Below, in pieces: positions 1 through 31,819 of a DNA stretch of 64,000 bases (its first letter is position 1; each line of letters opens with the position of its first letter). The stretch is from Conus ventricosus (taxonomy: Eukaryota; Mollusca; Gastropoda; Neogastropoda; Conidae). The translations under genes and the position numbers were made by a program. The stretch covers positions 31,273,452 to 31,337,451 of the forward strand of contig CM031601.1 in assembly GCA_018398815.1 (NCBI GenBank), written 5' to 3'. The notes under the pieces were generated by a model. The model saw nothing but the letters and a program-made list of their open reading frames with translations. It was not told where the DNA came from and did no database searches.

Positions 1-850
1 TATATCAGTTGTCCTGTCTTCTGTCAGTTGTCCTGTCTTATATCAGTTGTCCTGACAGTAGCCCTGTCTTCTGTCAGGTGTCTTGTCTTCTGTCAGGTGT
101 CCTGTCTTCTGTCAGGTGTCCTGTCTTATATCAGTTGTCCTGACAGTAGCCCTGTCTTCTGTCAGGTGTCTTGTCTTCTGTCAGGTGTCCTGTCTTCTGT
201 CAGGTGTCCTGTCTTATATCAGTTGTCCTGACAGTAGCCCTGTCTTCTGTCAGGTGTCCTGTCTTCTGTCAGGTGTCCTGTCTTATATCAGTTGTCCTGA
301 CAGTAGCCCTGTCTTCTGTCAGGTGTCCTGTCTTCTGTCAGGTGTCCTGTCTTATATCAGTTGTCCTGACAGTAGCCCTGTCTTCTGTCAGGTGTCCTGT
401 CATGTATCAGTTGTCTTCTGTCAGATGTTCTGTCTTCTGTCAGGTGTCTTGTCTTCTGTCAGGTGTCCTGTCTTCTGTCAGGTGTCCTGTCTTCTGTCAG
501 GTGTCCTGTCTTATTTCAGTTGTCTTGTCTTCTGTCAGGTGTCCTGTCTTCTGTCAGGTGTCCTGTCTTCTGTCAGGTGTCCTGTCTTCTGTCAGGTGTC
601 CTGTCTTATTTCAGTTGTCTTGTCTTCTGTCAGGTGTCCTGTCTTCTGTCAGGTGTCCTGTCTTATTTCAGTTGTCTTGTCTTCTGTCAGGTGTCCTGTC
701 TTCTGTCAGGTGTCCTGTCTTATTTCAGTTGTCTTGTCTTCTGTCAGGTGTCCTGTCTTATATCAGTTGTCTTGTCTTCTGTTAGGTGTCCTGACTTCTG
801 TCAGTTACTTTGTATTCTTTCAGTCGTTGTGTATTTTGTCATCTGCCCGG
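1..850. repeat. 20-bp minisatellite, upstream SUPT20H intron
   Basis: About 40 copies of a 20-base unit (CTGTCTTCTGTCAGGTGTCC) with a variant ending TTATATCAGTTG. Each main unit holds a pyrimidine-rich stretch followed by CAG^GTGT, i.e. abutting acceptor- and donor-like sequence. Degenerates to the right up to about 1025. Long open frames across it are an effect of the repeat. Confidence 0.95.
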
Positions 851-1195
851 TAGTCAGTCAATTGACCTGATTCATCAGTTAGTATTTTTAGTTGACTGAC
901 GTCAGTTTTCAGGTATCGTCAGTTGCCCTGTATCATGTCGGGTATCACTTCTTCTATGAGTGGTCCTGACTTCCGTCAGCTGTCAAGTATGGTCACTTGC
1001 CCTGCAGTGTGTTAGTTGTCTTTGTCTTCTCTCATGCAATGTGTGTGCTGGTGTTAGTGTGCATTGATGTCTGTGTCCACCTGCAGTGCCTGTTGCTGTG
1101 TACAAAGGGGTGTGTGTTCCTTGAATAGTGTTTGTAAAAGATATATCAGCTGTTTCCTCTTGATTATGGATGAGTTGTTCTAAGACTGTGCCACG

Positions 1196-1264
1196 TGGTG
1201 ACAGCCCTGATGTGGCCCTTTGCGGTCGGCTGGGCTATAAGCAACATTATCTTATCTTATCTAA
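1196..1264 (+). repeat. Short SINE-like element, copy 1
   Basis: A 65-base sequence (GACAGCCCTGATGTGGCCCT ... CTATAAGCAAC) with a TTATC-repeat tail. Near-identical copies lie at 9688-9755 (+), 30133-30202 (+) and 62058-62142 (-, tail GGTAA repeats). Diverged relatives are at 1508-1562 and 28365-28412. Dispersed copies with simple-repeat tails suggest a short retroposon. Confidence 0.7.
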
Positions 1265-1579
1265 CAGTCATGTAGAATTGTTCTCAGAGCATATCAGAAT
1301 AATGGTGTGAAGTATTATTCTTAGATTGAAGTCTGTGTAACAGGGTTATAGAGTTGTTCTCAGTGTGGTGAGAAAGTAGTTGTGTAATATGTTGCCTGAT
1401 CAAAGTTTCTGCTGGGAATCGCCAGAGTCATGTTCCCCAAGTGGCATCACACTTGATGATCTCAGACCAGACTCTGTCTGTTAGTCTGAGTCTGTGGACA
1501 TTTATCAGCCCTGATGTAGCTTTCATGGTTGGTTAGGCTGTGAACAATATGACCTGATCTGTATCCCGTCATCTACACA

Positions 1580-1850
1580 ATGTTTGTGTGTTCCAGTATG
1601 GAGTTATTGTTAATATGCCAGTCTACTTCAGAATGCGTCTAAGTTATCATTGTGTGCGTACAGTATGCATTTATTGTAAACATAGCACTCTTCTTCAGAA
1701 TGTATCCATTATCATTGTGTGTGTACAGTATGAATTTATTGTTGATCTACCGGTTTGCGTCAGAATGTATCTGGTATTGTGTGTATACAGTATGCATTTA
1801 TTGTTAATATACTAGTCTGCTTCAGAATGCAGGTGTTATCACTGTATGTC
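1580..1850 (+). repeat. About 72-bp degenerate tandem repeat
   Basis: Four diverged copies with the core ACAGTATGCATTTATTGT and a TTCAGAATG block. No coding content. Confidence 0.7.
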
Positions 1851-1935
1851 TACCGGCCTACCTGTAATCGTAGTGGTGAAGGTCGATGTGGGTGACAGAC
1901 GTGGGTGAAGGTCAGTGTGCTGGCTGTGGTTTCAG

Positions 1936-20453
<18,518 letters not shown>

Positions 20454-20807
20454 TGGATCCACTGGGGTGTGAGCCATAGGAGATATTGTGACGGTTGACT
20501 GCATTGTCAAGAGCTATCCATGCAGGACAGTATGTGTGTTGTGGCATTCAGTGAATGGGCAGCAAACCCAGGCTGTGTTCAGGTAGCAAGGCTGTGAAGG
20601 ACCCAAGGGATTGGCTGTGTTCAGGTAGCAAGGCAATGAAGGACCCAAAGGATTGGCTGTGTTCAGTGAGCAAGGTTGTGAACCCAAGGGATTGGCTGTG
20701 TTCAGTGAGCAAGGCTATGAAGGACCCAAGGGATTGGCTGTGTTCAGTGAGCAAGGCTATGAATGACCCAAGGGATTGGCTGTATTCAGTGAGCAAGGCT
20801 GTGAACC

Positions 20808-22545
20808 CAGACATGTTTACCTCCCGACCTCACCGGGAGATTCTCCCGAGTTCAGACGTTGTTATACGGTCTCCCGCTCGACTTCAAATCTCCCGATCGC
20901 GAAACGCGCTTTCTCCCGTTGCTCACCGAAACCACTTCGGCAGATTTCCGATCCAGAATTTTATCAACATACAGTTCACTGTCGGTGGCGCCCGGCCAAG
21001 TTACCTGTTCTCTCGCGCGTGTGCGGTGATGAGTTACGCGTCCGCCATAGTCGTCGCGGGCGGGAAGTTGATGCAGCTGAACGCTACCACTTCTGCGCAG
21101 TGAAAATGGCGGCGATTGAGAAGAAGCGTGCTCATGAAACTGATGAAAGCGCGGCGACTCAGACTGTGATTCCCGTGTGATTGATGCGGTTAAGAAGAAG
21201 AAGAAGAAATATTTTCAAAAGTTCAAGCTGCAGTACCAGACAGACTTCCCGGACATTATATCATCAAGTAAAGGAGCAGAGTTCGCCTTCTGCACCAAGT
21301 GCAAACTTCACTTCAGTATCTCCAGAGCATACTACATTATAGTATGCTCTGGTATCTCGCATGGCGGACAACACGACATAAAAAGGCATGTCAACTGTGA
21401 GTCTCATAAGTGTTGCGCGCGCAGTTCCGGCCCACAGATTACGAACTTTTTTACGGCTGCCGTGACCAAAGACGACGCCAAAGGAAAGTTGGAAGATGAC
21501 ATCACAAAGGCAGAAGCAACACTGTGTCGAGTGATAGGAGGTGTCACAGCTGACACAGTCATTGAACAGTTCATCACATATCAGTGTACTGATATAAGGC
21601 AATGTGTGACTGAAGGGGATGCTGATGGGATTGATTCCACATGGAAGAAGATTGGGGAACTGGATGAAGGGCTTCTGTCAGAATTGTCTCTTGTGATGAG
21701 AGGTATCTTGACTATTCCTCATGGCAGCGCTCACTGTGAGCGTGTCTTCTCATGTGTCAAGAAGAACAGGACTAGCCAGCGGGCCTCCCTTTCAGATGTT
21801 ACCCTGGAGAGTTTACTGGTGGTCAAATCAGATCCCAGGGAACCTGTCGAGGCTGTCAGGGACATGTCCTCTGAATCCGTGCGCAGGTTAAGAAGTGCTT
21901 ACACGCAAAGTCTTAAGCACCACTAGACTAACCTAAAATGAAAAGACAGCAAGCCATGTACTGTATATTCATCATGCAGAACTATTTTTAAGTTAGTGAA
22001 AAGTGCTATTTGCTCTCCCTGTGTGTAGTCACCATGCAGAACTGTATCTAGTTAGTGACAAACTGTGCTGGCTGCTCTCCCTGTGTGTAGGCATCATGCA
22101 GAGCTGTATGAAGTTAGTGACAAACTGTGCTGGCTGCTCTCCCTGTGTGTAGTCATCATGCAGAGCTGTATGAAGTTAGTGACAAACTGTGCTGGCTGCT
22201 CTCCCTGTGTGTAGGCATCATGCAGAACTGTATGAAGTTAGTGGAAAAGTGCTGGTTGCTCTCCCTGTGTGGTGTAACTGAACATTAACAATAAAAAGTG
22301 CTGCCTGCAGAACTCTATGATAGAGTGACGTTTTCCTGTGTTTCTTCATCATGTTGAGCACACACACAACAAAGGGTAAGTGAGATATATATTCTAAAGC
22401 TGTCGCAGAAATGTGTTTTCCACAGTCATATTATATTTGTTATTGGTTTTAACGTGCGAGGGGAAATCTACTGTTTTGAGACCAAATCTACTGGTTTGCT
22501 ACACCTAATCTACTGGTCAAGGGGATAGAGGGGTAAACAGGTCTG
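20808..22545 (+). mobile_element. hAT/BED-type DNA transposon, internally deleted
   Basis: Terminal inverted repeats CAGACATGTTTACC (left) and CAGACCTGTTTACCCC (right, inverted). Target duplication TGAACC at 20802-20807 and 22546-22551, inside the minisatellite. Contains the transposase remnant at 21105-21926. The end has short CTACTGGT repeats. The 6-base target duplication differs from the usual 8 of hAT elements. Confidence 0.85.
21105..21926 (+). pseudogene. hAT-type transposase remnant
   Basis: A start at 21105 (MAAIEKKRAHETDES) runs into a stop at 21178; the main frame 21177-21926 gives YFQKFKLQYQTDFP, then a BED-like zinc finger (FCTKCKLHFS ... HGGQHDIKRH), an acidic linker and the C-terminal hAT dimerisation motif (SAHCERVFSCVKKNR). 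Only about 90 residues separate finger and C-terminal domain, so the RNase H-like catalytic core is missing. The finger is interrupted by a 36-base hairpin insertion at about 21323-21358 that adds 12 residues in frame. Not functional. Confidence 0.85.
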
Positions 22546-23130
22546 TGAACCCAAGGGATTGGCTGTGTTCAGTGAGCAAGGCTGTGAACCCAATGGATTG
22601 GCTGTGTTCAGTGAGCAAGGCTGTGAAGGACCCAAGGGATTGGCTGTGTTCAGTGAGCAAGGCTGTGAACCCAAGGGATTGGCTGTGTTCAGTGAGCAAG
22701 GCTGTGAACCCAAGGGATTGGCTGTGTTCAGTGAGCAAGGTTGTGAAGGACCCAAGGGATTGGCTGTGTTCAGTGAGCAAGGCTGTGAACCCAAGGGATT
22801 GGCTGTGTTCAGTGAGCAAGGCTGTGAACCCAAGGGATTGGCTGTGTTCAGTGAGCAAGGTTGTGAAGGACCCAAGGGACTGGCTGTGTTCAGTGAGCAA
22901 GGCTATGAAGGACCCAAGGGATTGGCTGTGTTCAGTGAGCAAGGCTATGAAGGACCCAAGGGACTGGCAGTGTTCAGTGAGCAAGGCTATGAAGGACCCA
23001 AGGGATTGGCTGTGTTCAGTGAGCAAGGCTATGAAGGACCCAAGGGACTGGCTGTGTTCAGTGAGCAAGGCTATGAAGGACCCAAGGGACTGGCTGTGTT
23101 CAGTGAGCAAGGCTGTTATGGACCCAAGGA

Positions 23131-26100
23131 CTGATCTTGTTGTCTTCAGTAAATACCAGCAAGTCTTGGCTCAGCTAAAATCTACAGAATGTTTGGAAAT
23201 GAACAGGATGGACATGTGTCAGCATGTTATCTTGCGAACAGCTCAAAGTGGCAAGTGAAACGCTGTTATGCACCTGTGGATTCAACATGTTGCTGGAACA
23301 CTTTTTCAAACAATAGTAAGCATTGCTTTTTAAAGTGCAGCTGATCAATGATTTGCATGTATTTTCACCATTGAGGTGTGTGTCCTCTCAAGAGGCAGTA
23401 GCACCGTGTATCCCCTAGGAAGGCGGCATGTTGGTGTTGTGGACCAAGTCCTGCTGGAACAGGCAGCTGTGCGTTGGTGGCATGGTGGTACATGTGCTGT
23501 GGAATACATGGGCTTCCATCCTGCAGTGGCATGATGACAACAACAGCAAGAACGCTGCTTTGTCTGTGGTGAAGAATTCCATGTAGGTGGAAACCTTACC
23601 AAGATTAATTATTTAAAAACATGTGAATTATCATTTTTGCCAATTGAATTTCCTGTTGGAAGATTGAAAAAAGAAACTGAAATCATAGAATTTGAACATT
23701 ATAATGCTAAATTGGACTTTTTATCACATGAAATCTTGGACTGGTACAGTATCAGTTAAAACCAAAGCAACTGTCATCAAAGCCTGACCACGTCATGGAA
23801 TGGAATCTTGCCATGCTGGTAAAAGATCCTGGCCTCACCTGCATGGTGGTTGTGGCAAATTCAGAAACTCTCTCCAGTGTATGAACTGAAAATGTGTATG
23901 CATGTCTTACAGAAAATAGGGAATTAATGAAAATGCAAAACCCCAATGTTACGACATTTCCTTTCCCATTTCCTAAGAGATCACTTAAAATTGCTTGGGG
24001 GGAGGGTGTGGGGGAGATGAACAAAATATGCAGATCAAGCTGATATCACAGCATGAACATTCAAAGAGGTAGGAACTGTATCGGATAATTCTGTTCCAGA
24101 ATTACATGGTAATGTTATTGAATGATCAATTTTTACACACTGCTAATGAAATCCTTTGGTCAGAGGTTGAATTTTGCACACAGGAAATGAGGATGGAAGG
24201 ATAATGAAATGAGAGGTTTCAACATAGAGTGACTTTTTGCAGTCATTTTATAGGTGTGAAGCATGTGTGTGTGTGTGTGTGTGTGTATGTGTGTAAGTGC
24301 ATTTACTGCATGCCAAGAAATTTGCATGCTGTTTTTATTTTATAGTTCAACAAGGAGGGGAGGGTGGTGGGGGGAAAGGGCTGGGGTGGGGAGGATGAAT
24401 GATTGAAATGAAGAGGGTATCACTTTTTGAATTTTATTAGTTTAACATATATCTAGATTGAGTGTTACAGTGTGCATTCTGAGGCTTCTCAGAATATGTT
24501 GTGCTCGAAGTACAGTTGTTGACAGATTAGTGGAAAAAGGACGGTGTGTATTTAATGACAGGAAGAATGTGTATTATGAGTGGCTTAACAGTGTTAATAA
24601 TACATGTCCGGAGTAGCATGTTCCGTACAAACTGTATGCTGTCTACTTCAGCTTTGTTAATGTGTGACACATGTGCAATTATGCGTAGCATTTGAGAATA
24701 CAATCAGCTGATTAGTGCGTTCAACTTGGATGTGCTTTTTTTAAGGACAAGGTAAGAGGTTTTTGTACGAGAATGTTTGGTTCAAGACTAGCTGTGATGC
24801 CAAAAATCCTTTCCCCTCCTTATTAGGCCTGTTTTTATTTTGCTGTTTTAAGTGAAAGAAGATGAGAAGACCAGTGAAATGTGAACTTCTTCCTTATCCA
24901 ACCCAACACAAGAATAAGGAGAATGGAAGAGCTTCTGTGGAAGTGGTACTTCTTTTTTTTTTTCCTCACTAAAAAGTGCTAGATGTTTAATTGATTTTAA
25001 TGTAATTTAATCATGGAACTGCTATTGTTTTATCTTTTTTTGTGGAGTGTTTGTTGTTTCCTTTAGGGCAACTTGGATGAATAAACTGTATTTGCTGTTT
25101 TGAGCAAGGTTGCATCTGTGAACTCTCTTTTACTGGTGGGAATGACAAGATTGATTGTGATTGCTTTATTTTAATTTTAGTCTAGTTCATGTTCTCATTA
25201 TTTAAACATATTCGACCATACAGAGCCTTTCCAGTGCTGTCAAACTCGATCAGGAAAAAACATATCATAAACAGTCAAACAATTCAGATCATTGAAAAAA
25301 ACCCCATTGAATTATAATAGTGAAAAATACACAATAAAAGCAGTTAATAACATGATAACTAAAGTACTGACATAAAAGTATAAAAGTAAGCTGAGCGAGA
25401 GAGCACCCTTACTTTTCTTTACCAGAATTTATAAAAAGTTGTTTAAAAAAAAAAGGTTATGAAAAGATGTGTCACACAAAAAATGAATTAAAAGACATAG
25501 TTGATATAAACAGAAAATACAGAATGGACGACTGGCGTCGTCTATGGACAGAATGTACAGTGTTCACTACATCTAGTTATCCTCCCAGACCTGTACATTC
25601 TGGGTTATAGGCATGTACAGAATTTATGTGTCCATTCAGGAAATTTAGAGGCTTCAGCTGTAAATTGGTCTAGACTTAAACTTTAAGTTAAAGAGTGCTC
25701 AACAACTTGGTGATTCACCATGACAGATTTGGCAGATAACTGTAGGAATGGGTAATAATTATGACAATAACTGTTAATGATGGTTTGTTTTTTAAAGCTG
25801 TAGTGAAAAAAGAAAAAGAAGAAAAAAATGTGTAAAGAAGGATGTGGGAAGTAATATCCATCAATCTGATAAAATTTTGTCCTGATATGGACCATGATTA
25901 GTAAATGAATGAAAAGTTGGTCGTGTTTACCATGTTATGCCTGCACACCCCAAACTAAAAAGAAATCTTAAACGCTCCAGAACCAGACATAAATTCATGA
26001 ACAATTGAAATATTGATATTTATTGTATCCATTTACATGGACCATTGCCTTCAAAAATGGAAGACAGCATTTGTATGGGGTTGGTTCAAACTAGAATAGG

Positions 26101-26544
26101 TAAATAAAGGTCAGCTATTTTCATTTCATTACAAATACCGCATTGTGGGTTCTCAAAAAATTATGATTAAAACGTATCCTCTCAGCAGACAATGTAAATG
26201 TAGAGTTATTTCATTGGAAAATGGCCTGGTTCAGAGGAAGAAAAAGCAGAAGAAATATCACTATAGGTGATAACAATTTTGCTGCCTTATCGGTTGGTTT
26301 TGTTGTCGTCCATTTTTATTTTTATCAGGTTAAGTCAAAACTATGCGATAACTGGCAAGATTTCCATCTTTTTACTATATTTTAGTCCACAATCAGGTCA
26401 TGTGCAAAGTGAAATGCAACAAAGTGCTGTAGAGTCTGACTTGTCAGACATTGTGGATGCCACAGTTAAAAAAAAAAAAAAAGACCAAAGAAAAAATTCT
26501 TCACTACAGCTTCAGTGATTCTGCATTTGTGCTACACTGAAAAA
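23131..26544 (+). other. Intergenic or long 3' UTR of SUPT20H
   Basis: A/T-rich unique sequence with no convincing coding frame. Contains the candidate poly(A) signal at 25080, a short GT run near 24266 and a G-rich stretch at 24350-24395. Confidence 0.5.
25080..25085 (+). terminator. Candidate polyadenylation signal AATAAA for SUPT20H
   Basis: AATAAA followed within about 40 bases by a T/G-rich stretch. It would give a 3' UTR of about 4.6 kb that includes the 20545-23130 array and the transposon inside it. Another AATAAA near 22290 lies inside the transposon. Confidence 0.3.
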
Positions 26545-26785
26545 TTAGAATGCAACACTTTAAATGTACAAAACACCATTTTGTGCTTTTGAGGCCTTGG
26601 TTTGGAATGCTACGCTTTAAATGTAAAATGCATCATTTTGTTCTTTTGAGGCCTTGGTTTGGAATGCTACGCTTCAAATGTAAAATGCACCACTTTGTAC
26701 TTTTGAGGCTTGCTTTGGAATGCTACGCTTTAAATGGAAAATGTAAAATGCACCACTTTGTTCACTTGAGGCCTTGGTCAGTTGG
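26545..26785 (+). repeat. About 62-bp tandem repeat
   Basis: Four copies with GAATGCTACGCTTTAAATGT and TTTTGAGGCCTTGGTTTG. Confidence 0.85.
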
Positions 26786-28364
26786 TGGCTCAGTTCTCTG
26801 TCCTATCCTCTCTTGTAACGGTCTCTGTCCTGATACACATCTCTCTCCTGTAACAGTCTCTGTTCTGTTACACAGTGTCTCTCCTACTAGCCAATCTGTT
26901 ACACAGTCTCTCTTCTGAAGCGGTAATATCTCTTGGTCTTCCTGTTGCACAGCGTTATCCTGTAGTGTTACATATCTCTCTGTACTGTAATACTAATAGT
27001 CTCTGTCCTGCACACAGTCTCTCTGTGACAATATCTCTTCACAGTCGCCTCTCACAGACTTCTCTTGCACACAGACATATGACAATGCACTACAGTCACA
27101 GAAGAAATTGGGTAAAAGTATCAGCAACACTTTATTTGCAGTAGAGGTAATAGGTATAATACATAAAAAAGATATCAACAGTAATTTGAACAGTCCATCT
27201 GCCGTACTGTATGCCTTATGGAGCAGATGCACATGTATGCAGGAATATCCACACGAAGCAACCAGTCTTGCCATTGTGTATGTTGTCTGTGCCACCAAAT
27301 TATGTGCCACAGAAGATAGTAATGGGACAGTGGGATCAGCTGCCACATGTTCATGTCACCAGTATTTCACAAACCACAACCATACCAGTCTTACCAGCAG
27401 TGCTTTATTCTTTGCTGTCACTATATGAACACAAATCTTTAATCAAGACGCAATGAAAGTTTCAAAACGGAAGCAGCTAAGTGGAAATGACCATTCTTCC
27501 ACAGCATGGGGAACACGGACAGCTCTATGAACCTTTGCGGAATGAAGGACAAAGAAGCAGGTGGACATAGCAGTTTCTGGACACACTGGAAACCTTTTAA
27601 GAGAGGCCTGGGGAGGGGGAACAGCAAGGAGGACGGACAAAAGTGCGCTCTGTCATAGCAGGGTGATGCAGGTGGTAATACTTTTGTCATGGCAGGGTGA
27701 TGCAGGTGGTAATACTGAGATGGAGAGGTATTGAACACAGCAGCTCTTGCTGGAGGACAAATGTGAGTGGAGGATGGAAAGAGGGAAACGAGAATCGCAG
27801 CAGAAAAACATGGGATTTTTTCCCGCTTGGCAAAGGACAGCAGGACAGGGAGAGAGACATGCCGCAACTATTCCCACACGAAAGTGAACAAGTGCTGGAC
27901 ACAACTCATGTGTTCTTAACAGCAAGTTGCACACGGTTAAACCCAGTATCCCTTGTAATCGGAGACAACAGTGGTGGGCTGTCAGCTCTACATAATCTAC
28001 CCCTCTCCCCCCTCTTCATCTGCCCTCCTCTGCTGCTCCTGGCCACTAAAAACGAAAAGAGGAGGGGAAGAGTGAAAGGGCAGGGAATACAAACATGACT
28101 GGAACACACGGTGTTACTGCAATGCTGCTCAATATTCTTCCTTGCAAAAGAAAAGGATTACTACCAGTAGTAAAATTAGCACTAAACTCGAATCACTCCT
28201 CCACAACAACTTTCAACTTGAACAGATTAAAGACATGGATTCTTCTTCGTCTGTTGTGACTGTGGCTAACCAACTCTTTTTACTCCAGATGACAACCAAC
28301 CAAACTGATGTTTAGATTCATTCAATCTGTACAGATTTATTGCCTTCCTGACCTAATTAAGTAA
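26786..28364. other. Intergenic sequence, no gene recognised
   Basis: CTCTGT-rich stretch to about 27070, then unique DNA. A short tandem duplication (GGCAGGGTGATGCAGGTGGT) lies at 27650-27720. Confidence 0.45.
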
Positions 28365-29150
28365 CGGCCCTGACATGGGACCCTGCAGTCTCCTGGGCTG
28401 TGAACAATGTTCAATGAAAGGACACCCAATGAAATGACGCCCAATGAAATGACACCCAATGAAATGACACCCAATCTCCATCTAAAACAAATTGACCTGC
28501 AGCCTCCTGGGCTGTGAACAATGTTCAATGAAATGACACCCAATGAAATGACACCCAATCTCCATCTGAAACAAATTGACCTGCAGCCTCCTGGGCTGTG
28601 AACAATGTTCAATGAAATGACACCCAATGAAATGACACCCAATCTCCATCTGAAACAAATTGACCTGCAGCCTCCTGGGCTGTGAACAATGTTCAATGAA
28701 ATGACACCCAACGAAATGACACCCAATCTCCATCTGAAACAAATTGACCGGCAGCCTCCTGGGCTGTGAACAATGTTCAATGAAATGACGGCCAATGAAA
28801 TGACACCCAATGAAATGACGCCCAACGAAATGACACCCAATCTCCATCTGAAACAAATTGACCTGCAGCCTCCTGGGCTGTGAACAATGTTCAATGAAAT
28901 GACACCCAATCTCCATCTGAAACAAACTGACCTGCAGCCTCCTGGGCTGTGAACAATGTTCAATGAAATGACACCCAATCTCCATCTGAAACAAATTGAC
29001 CTGCAGCCTCCTGGGCTGTGAACAATGTTCAATGAAATGACACCCAATCTCCATCTGAAACAAATTGACCTGCAGCCTCCTGGGCTGTGAACAATGTTCA
29101 ATGAAATGACACCCAATGAAATGACACCCAATCTCCATCTAAAACAAATT
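28365..29150. repeat. Minisatellite derived from a SINE end
   Basis: Eight or nine units of about 55-110 bp with CCTGGGCTGTGAACAATGTT, one to four copies of CAATGAAATGACACC, and ATCTCCATCTGAAACAAATT. The first unit (GGCCCTGACATGGGACCCTG) aligns with the short SINE described at 1196, so the array appears to have grown from a decayed SINE. Confidence 0.9.
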
Positions 29151-29279
29151 CAGTTTTGCACAGTTCTCACCCCCTTGACTTTCATGTATTTTGTTTTCTG
29201 TGGAAACAAATTGCAAACATACCAACTTCCTGAAGATAGAAAAAAAGGAAAATAATACGACTGTAGTGGGGAGGAGTGG

Positions 29280-29325
29280 TGGATCCAATTAAAGGTGGGG
29301 GTGGGGGGGGAGGGGGGGGGAAGCA
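29280..29325 (+). repeat. G-rich tract
   Basis: Runs of G including eight in a row; possible quadruplex former. Confidence 0.6.
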
Positions 29326-29894
29326 ACAGGCAAGCAAAGGGGCTGGCATTTTCAAAATTTCAAGCAGGAAATAAAGAGAAAATCAACTGAAAAACAAAGG
29401 GAAATTAGGTTAAACAAAAGAGGGAACCAGCTGAAAAGGGAATAATTGGTATACCTGAATGTATATATATATGTGCACATCATAGCTTTTATAAATCTTA
29501 TTTCTGTGAAGTCAAAATAATAAGAACTATGTTTATTCCATCTGAACATCTGCATAGTTTGGTTAGACAGCACTGTACATTTCTCTTTTGACAACCACAT
29601 TCTGAGAGTTAAGAGTACAGACTCAGTTTTCTACTACCTTCACACCAAGGTGCTCTTCATAAGGGCAACATTTAACATTGGTCATCAAGGCAGGAACAGC
29701 ATGGCAGTGGGAACTGTCATTGCTAATATATTGGATCTATGGTTGCTGCTCATTGCTAATATATATTGTGGGGTCGCTGCTATGTCCGACTGTTTCTACC
29801 TCAGTCCAGGTAAAGACAGCTTATTAACTATGTGTATGAAGTTTTAATCACATCATCACACAAACACCAAAGCTATTCATTTACATCTGTCACT

Positions 29895-31070
29895 AGTCCT
29901 TCACTTTCACCATTGGCCCTTTACTTCCATCACTGGTCCTTTAGTTCCACTTCAGGTCCTTTACTTCCATCACTGGTCCGTTACTTCCACCACTGGCCCT
30001 TTACTTCCATCACTGGTCCTTTACTTCCACTTCAGGTCCTTTACTTCCACCACTGGTCCTTTACTTCCATCACTGGCCCTTCCACTTCAGGTCCTTTACT
30101 TCCACCACTGGTCCTTTACTTCCACTTCTAACGTGGTGACAGCCCTGATATGGCCCTTTGCGGTCGGCTGGGCTATAAGCAACATTATCTTATCTTATCT
30201 TACTTCCACTTCAGGCCTTTTACTTCCACCACTGGTCCTTTACTTCCATCACTGGCCCTTTACTTCCACCTCAGGTCCTTTACTTCCACTTCAGGTCCTT
30301 TACTCCCACCACTGGTCCTTTACTTCCACCACTGGTCCATTACTTCCATCACTGGCCCTTTACTTCCACTTCAGGTCCTTTACTTCCACCCCAGGTCCTT
30401 TACTTCCATCACTGGCCCTTCCACTTCTGGTCCTTTACTTCCACCACTGGCCCTTTACTTCCACTTCTGGTCCTTTACTTCCACCACTGGCCCTTTACTT
30501 CCATCACTGGTCCTTCCACTTCAGGTCCTTTACTTCCATCACTGGTCCTTTACTTCCACTTCTGGCCCTTTACTTCCATCACTGGTCCTTTACTTCCACT
30601 TCAGGCCCTTTACTTCCATCACTGGTCCTTTACTTCCACTTCAGGCCCTTTACTTCCATCACTGGTCCTTTACTTCCACTTCAGGTCCTTTACTTCCACC
30701 ACTGGTCCTTTACTTCCACTTCAGGTCCTTTACTTCAATCGCTGGTCCTTTAGTTCCACTTCAGGTCCTTTACTCCCATCACTGGTCGTTTACTTCCACT
30801 TCAGGTCCTTTACTTCCATCACTGGTCCTTTACTTCCACTTCTGGTCCGTTACTTCCACTTCAGGTCCTTTACTTCCATCACTGGTCCTTTACTTCCACT
30901 TCAGGTCCTTTACTTCCATCACTGGTCCTTTACGTGCATTACTGGTCTGTTACTTCCGTTACTGAACCTTTCCTAATTTCCATAATTGTTTACTTCCACT
31001 TCAGGTCCTTTACTTCTATCACTGGTCAACTTCCACTGCTGGTTCTTTACTTCCTTCCATCACTGGTCCT
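29895..31070. repeat. 20-bp minisatellite, interrupted by a SINE
   Basis: About 55 copies of GGTCCTTTACTTCCATCACT or the CCACTTCA variant. Interrupted at about 30133-30202 by the short SINE, flanked by TACTTCCACTTC on both sides. Confidence 0.95.
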
Positions 31071-31767
31071 GTGCTTTTATCATTCATGCCACTTCCACCA
31101 GTGATCATCTTCGTCCTTGTCATCTGCTGTTGTACTGATTCTGACAGATGTCACTCACCGACTTTGGCACATCATGCAGACATTCATCACTCCAATTACA
31201 ATAAGCACGTATCACAGATATGTTTTTACATACGTCCAAACACATTCACACTCTCTCTCGCCCTGTTTCTATCACTTTTACTATCAATACAGTTCATACA
31301 TTTGGGCTGTGTCACATGTTTGATGGTCTGGTCACTTTGTAGAATATCCGTACACCTTGGAGAAGTTGGTGGTCTGACTGGCGTTCTTTTTCTTCAGCTT
31401 TTTGCCCCACTGGGGCGGCTGGCTCTGAAAAACAATTATTGCTCTGCTATCATGTACACAAAAAGCATCTTTCACCAGAACATGTCAAATGTCAAGATTT
31501 TTCTGTCAGATACAGTGCATAGCTATACTATATTGCAAACAATTTTTAGGTAAAATACATTTTCATTTTACATTAGAAAAAGAGCATTGGGGGGTTTCCA
31601 TTCCTTCTGTTTCTTTATTAACGATCACCCTGAACTAATCAACAACAAAAACAAAAACCAATATAAGGTATTCTGTATACAGTCTCTCTCTCTCTCTTAC
31701 ACATATATACATGTGCATACACATGCACAATCAAATACAAAAATCTGGTATGCCCTTCCTGTACAAG

Positions 31768-31819
<52 letters not shown>

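Larger units (their letters stand above)
20545..23130 (+). repeat. 35-43 bp minisatellite in SUPT20H 3' region, split by a transposon
   Basis: Units with GGGATTGGCTGTGTTCAGTG and AGCAAGGCTGTGAA, with or without GGA before CCCAA. Copies at 20555-20807 and 22546-23130 flank the element 20808-22545. Lies 100 bases after the stop codon, so probably in the 3' UTR. Confidence 0.92.
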
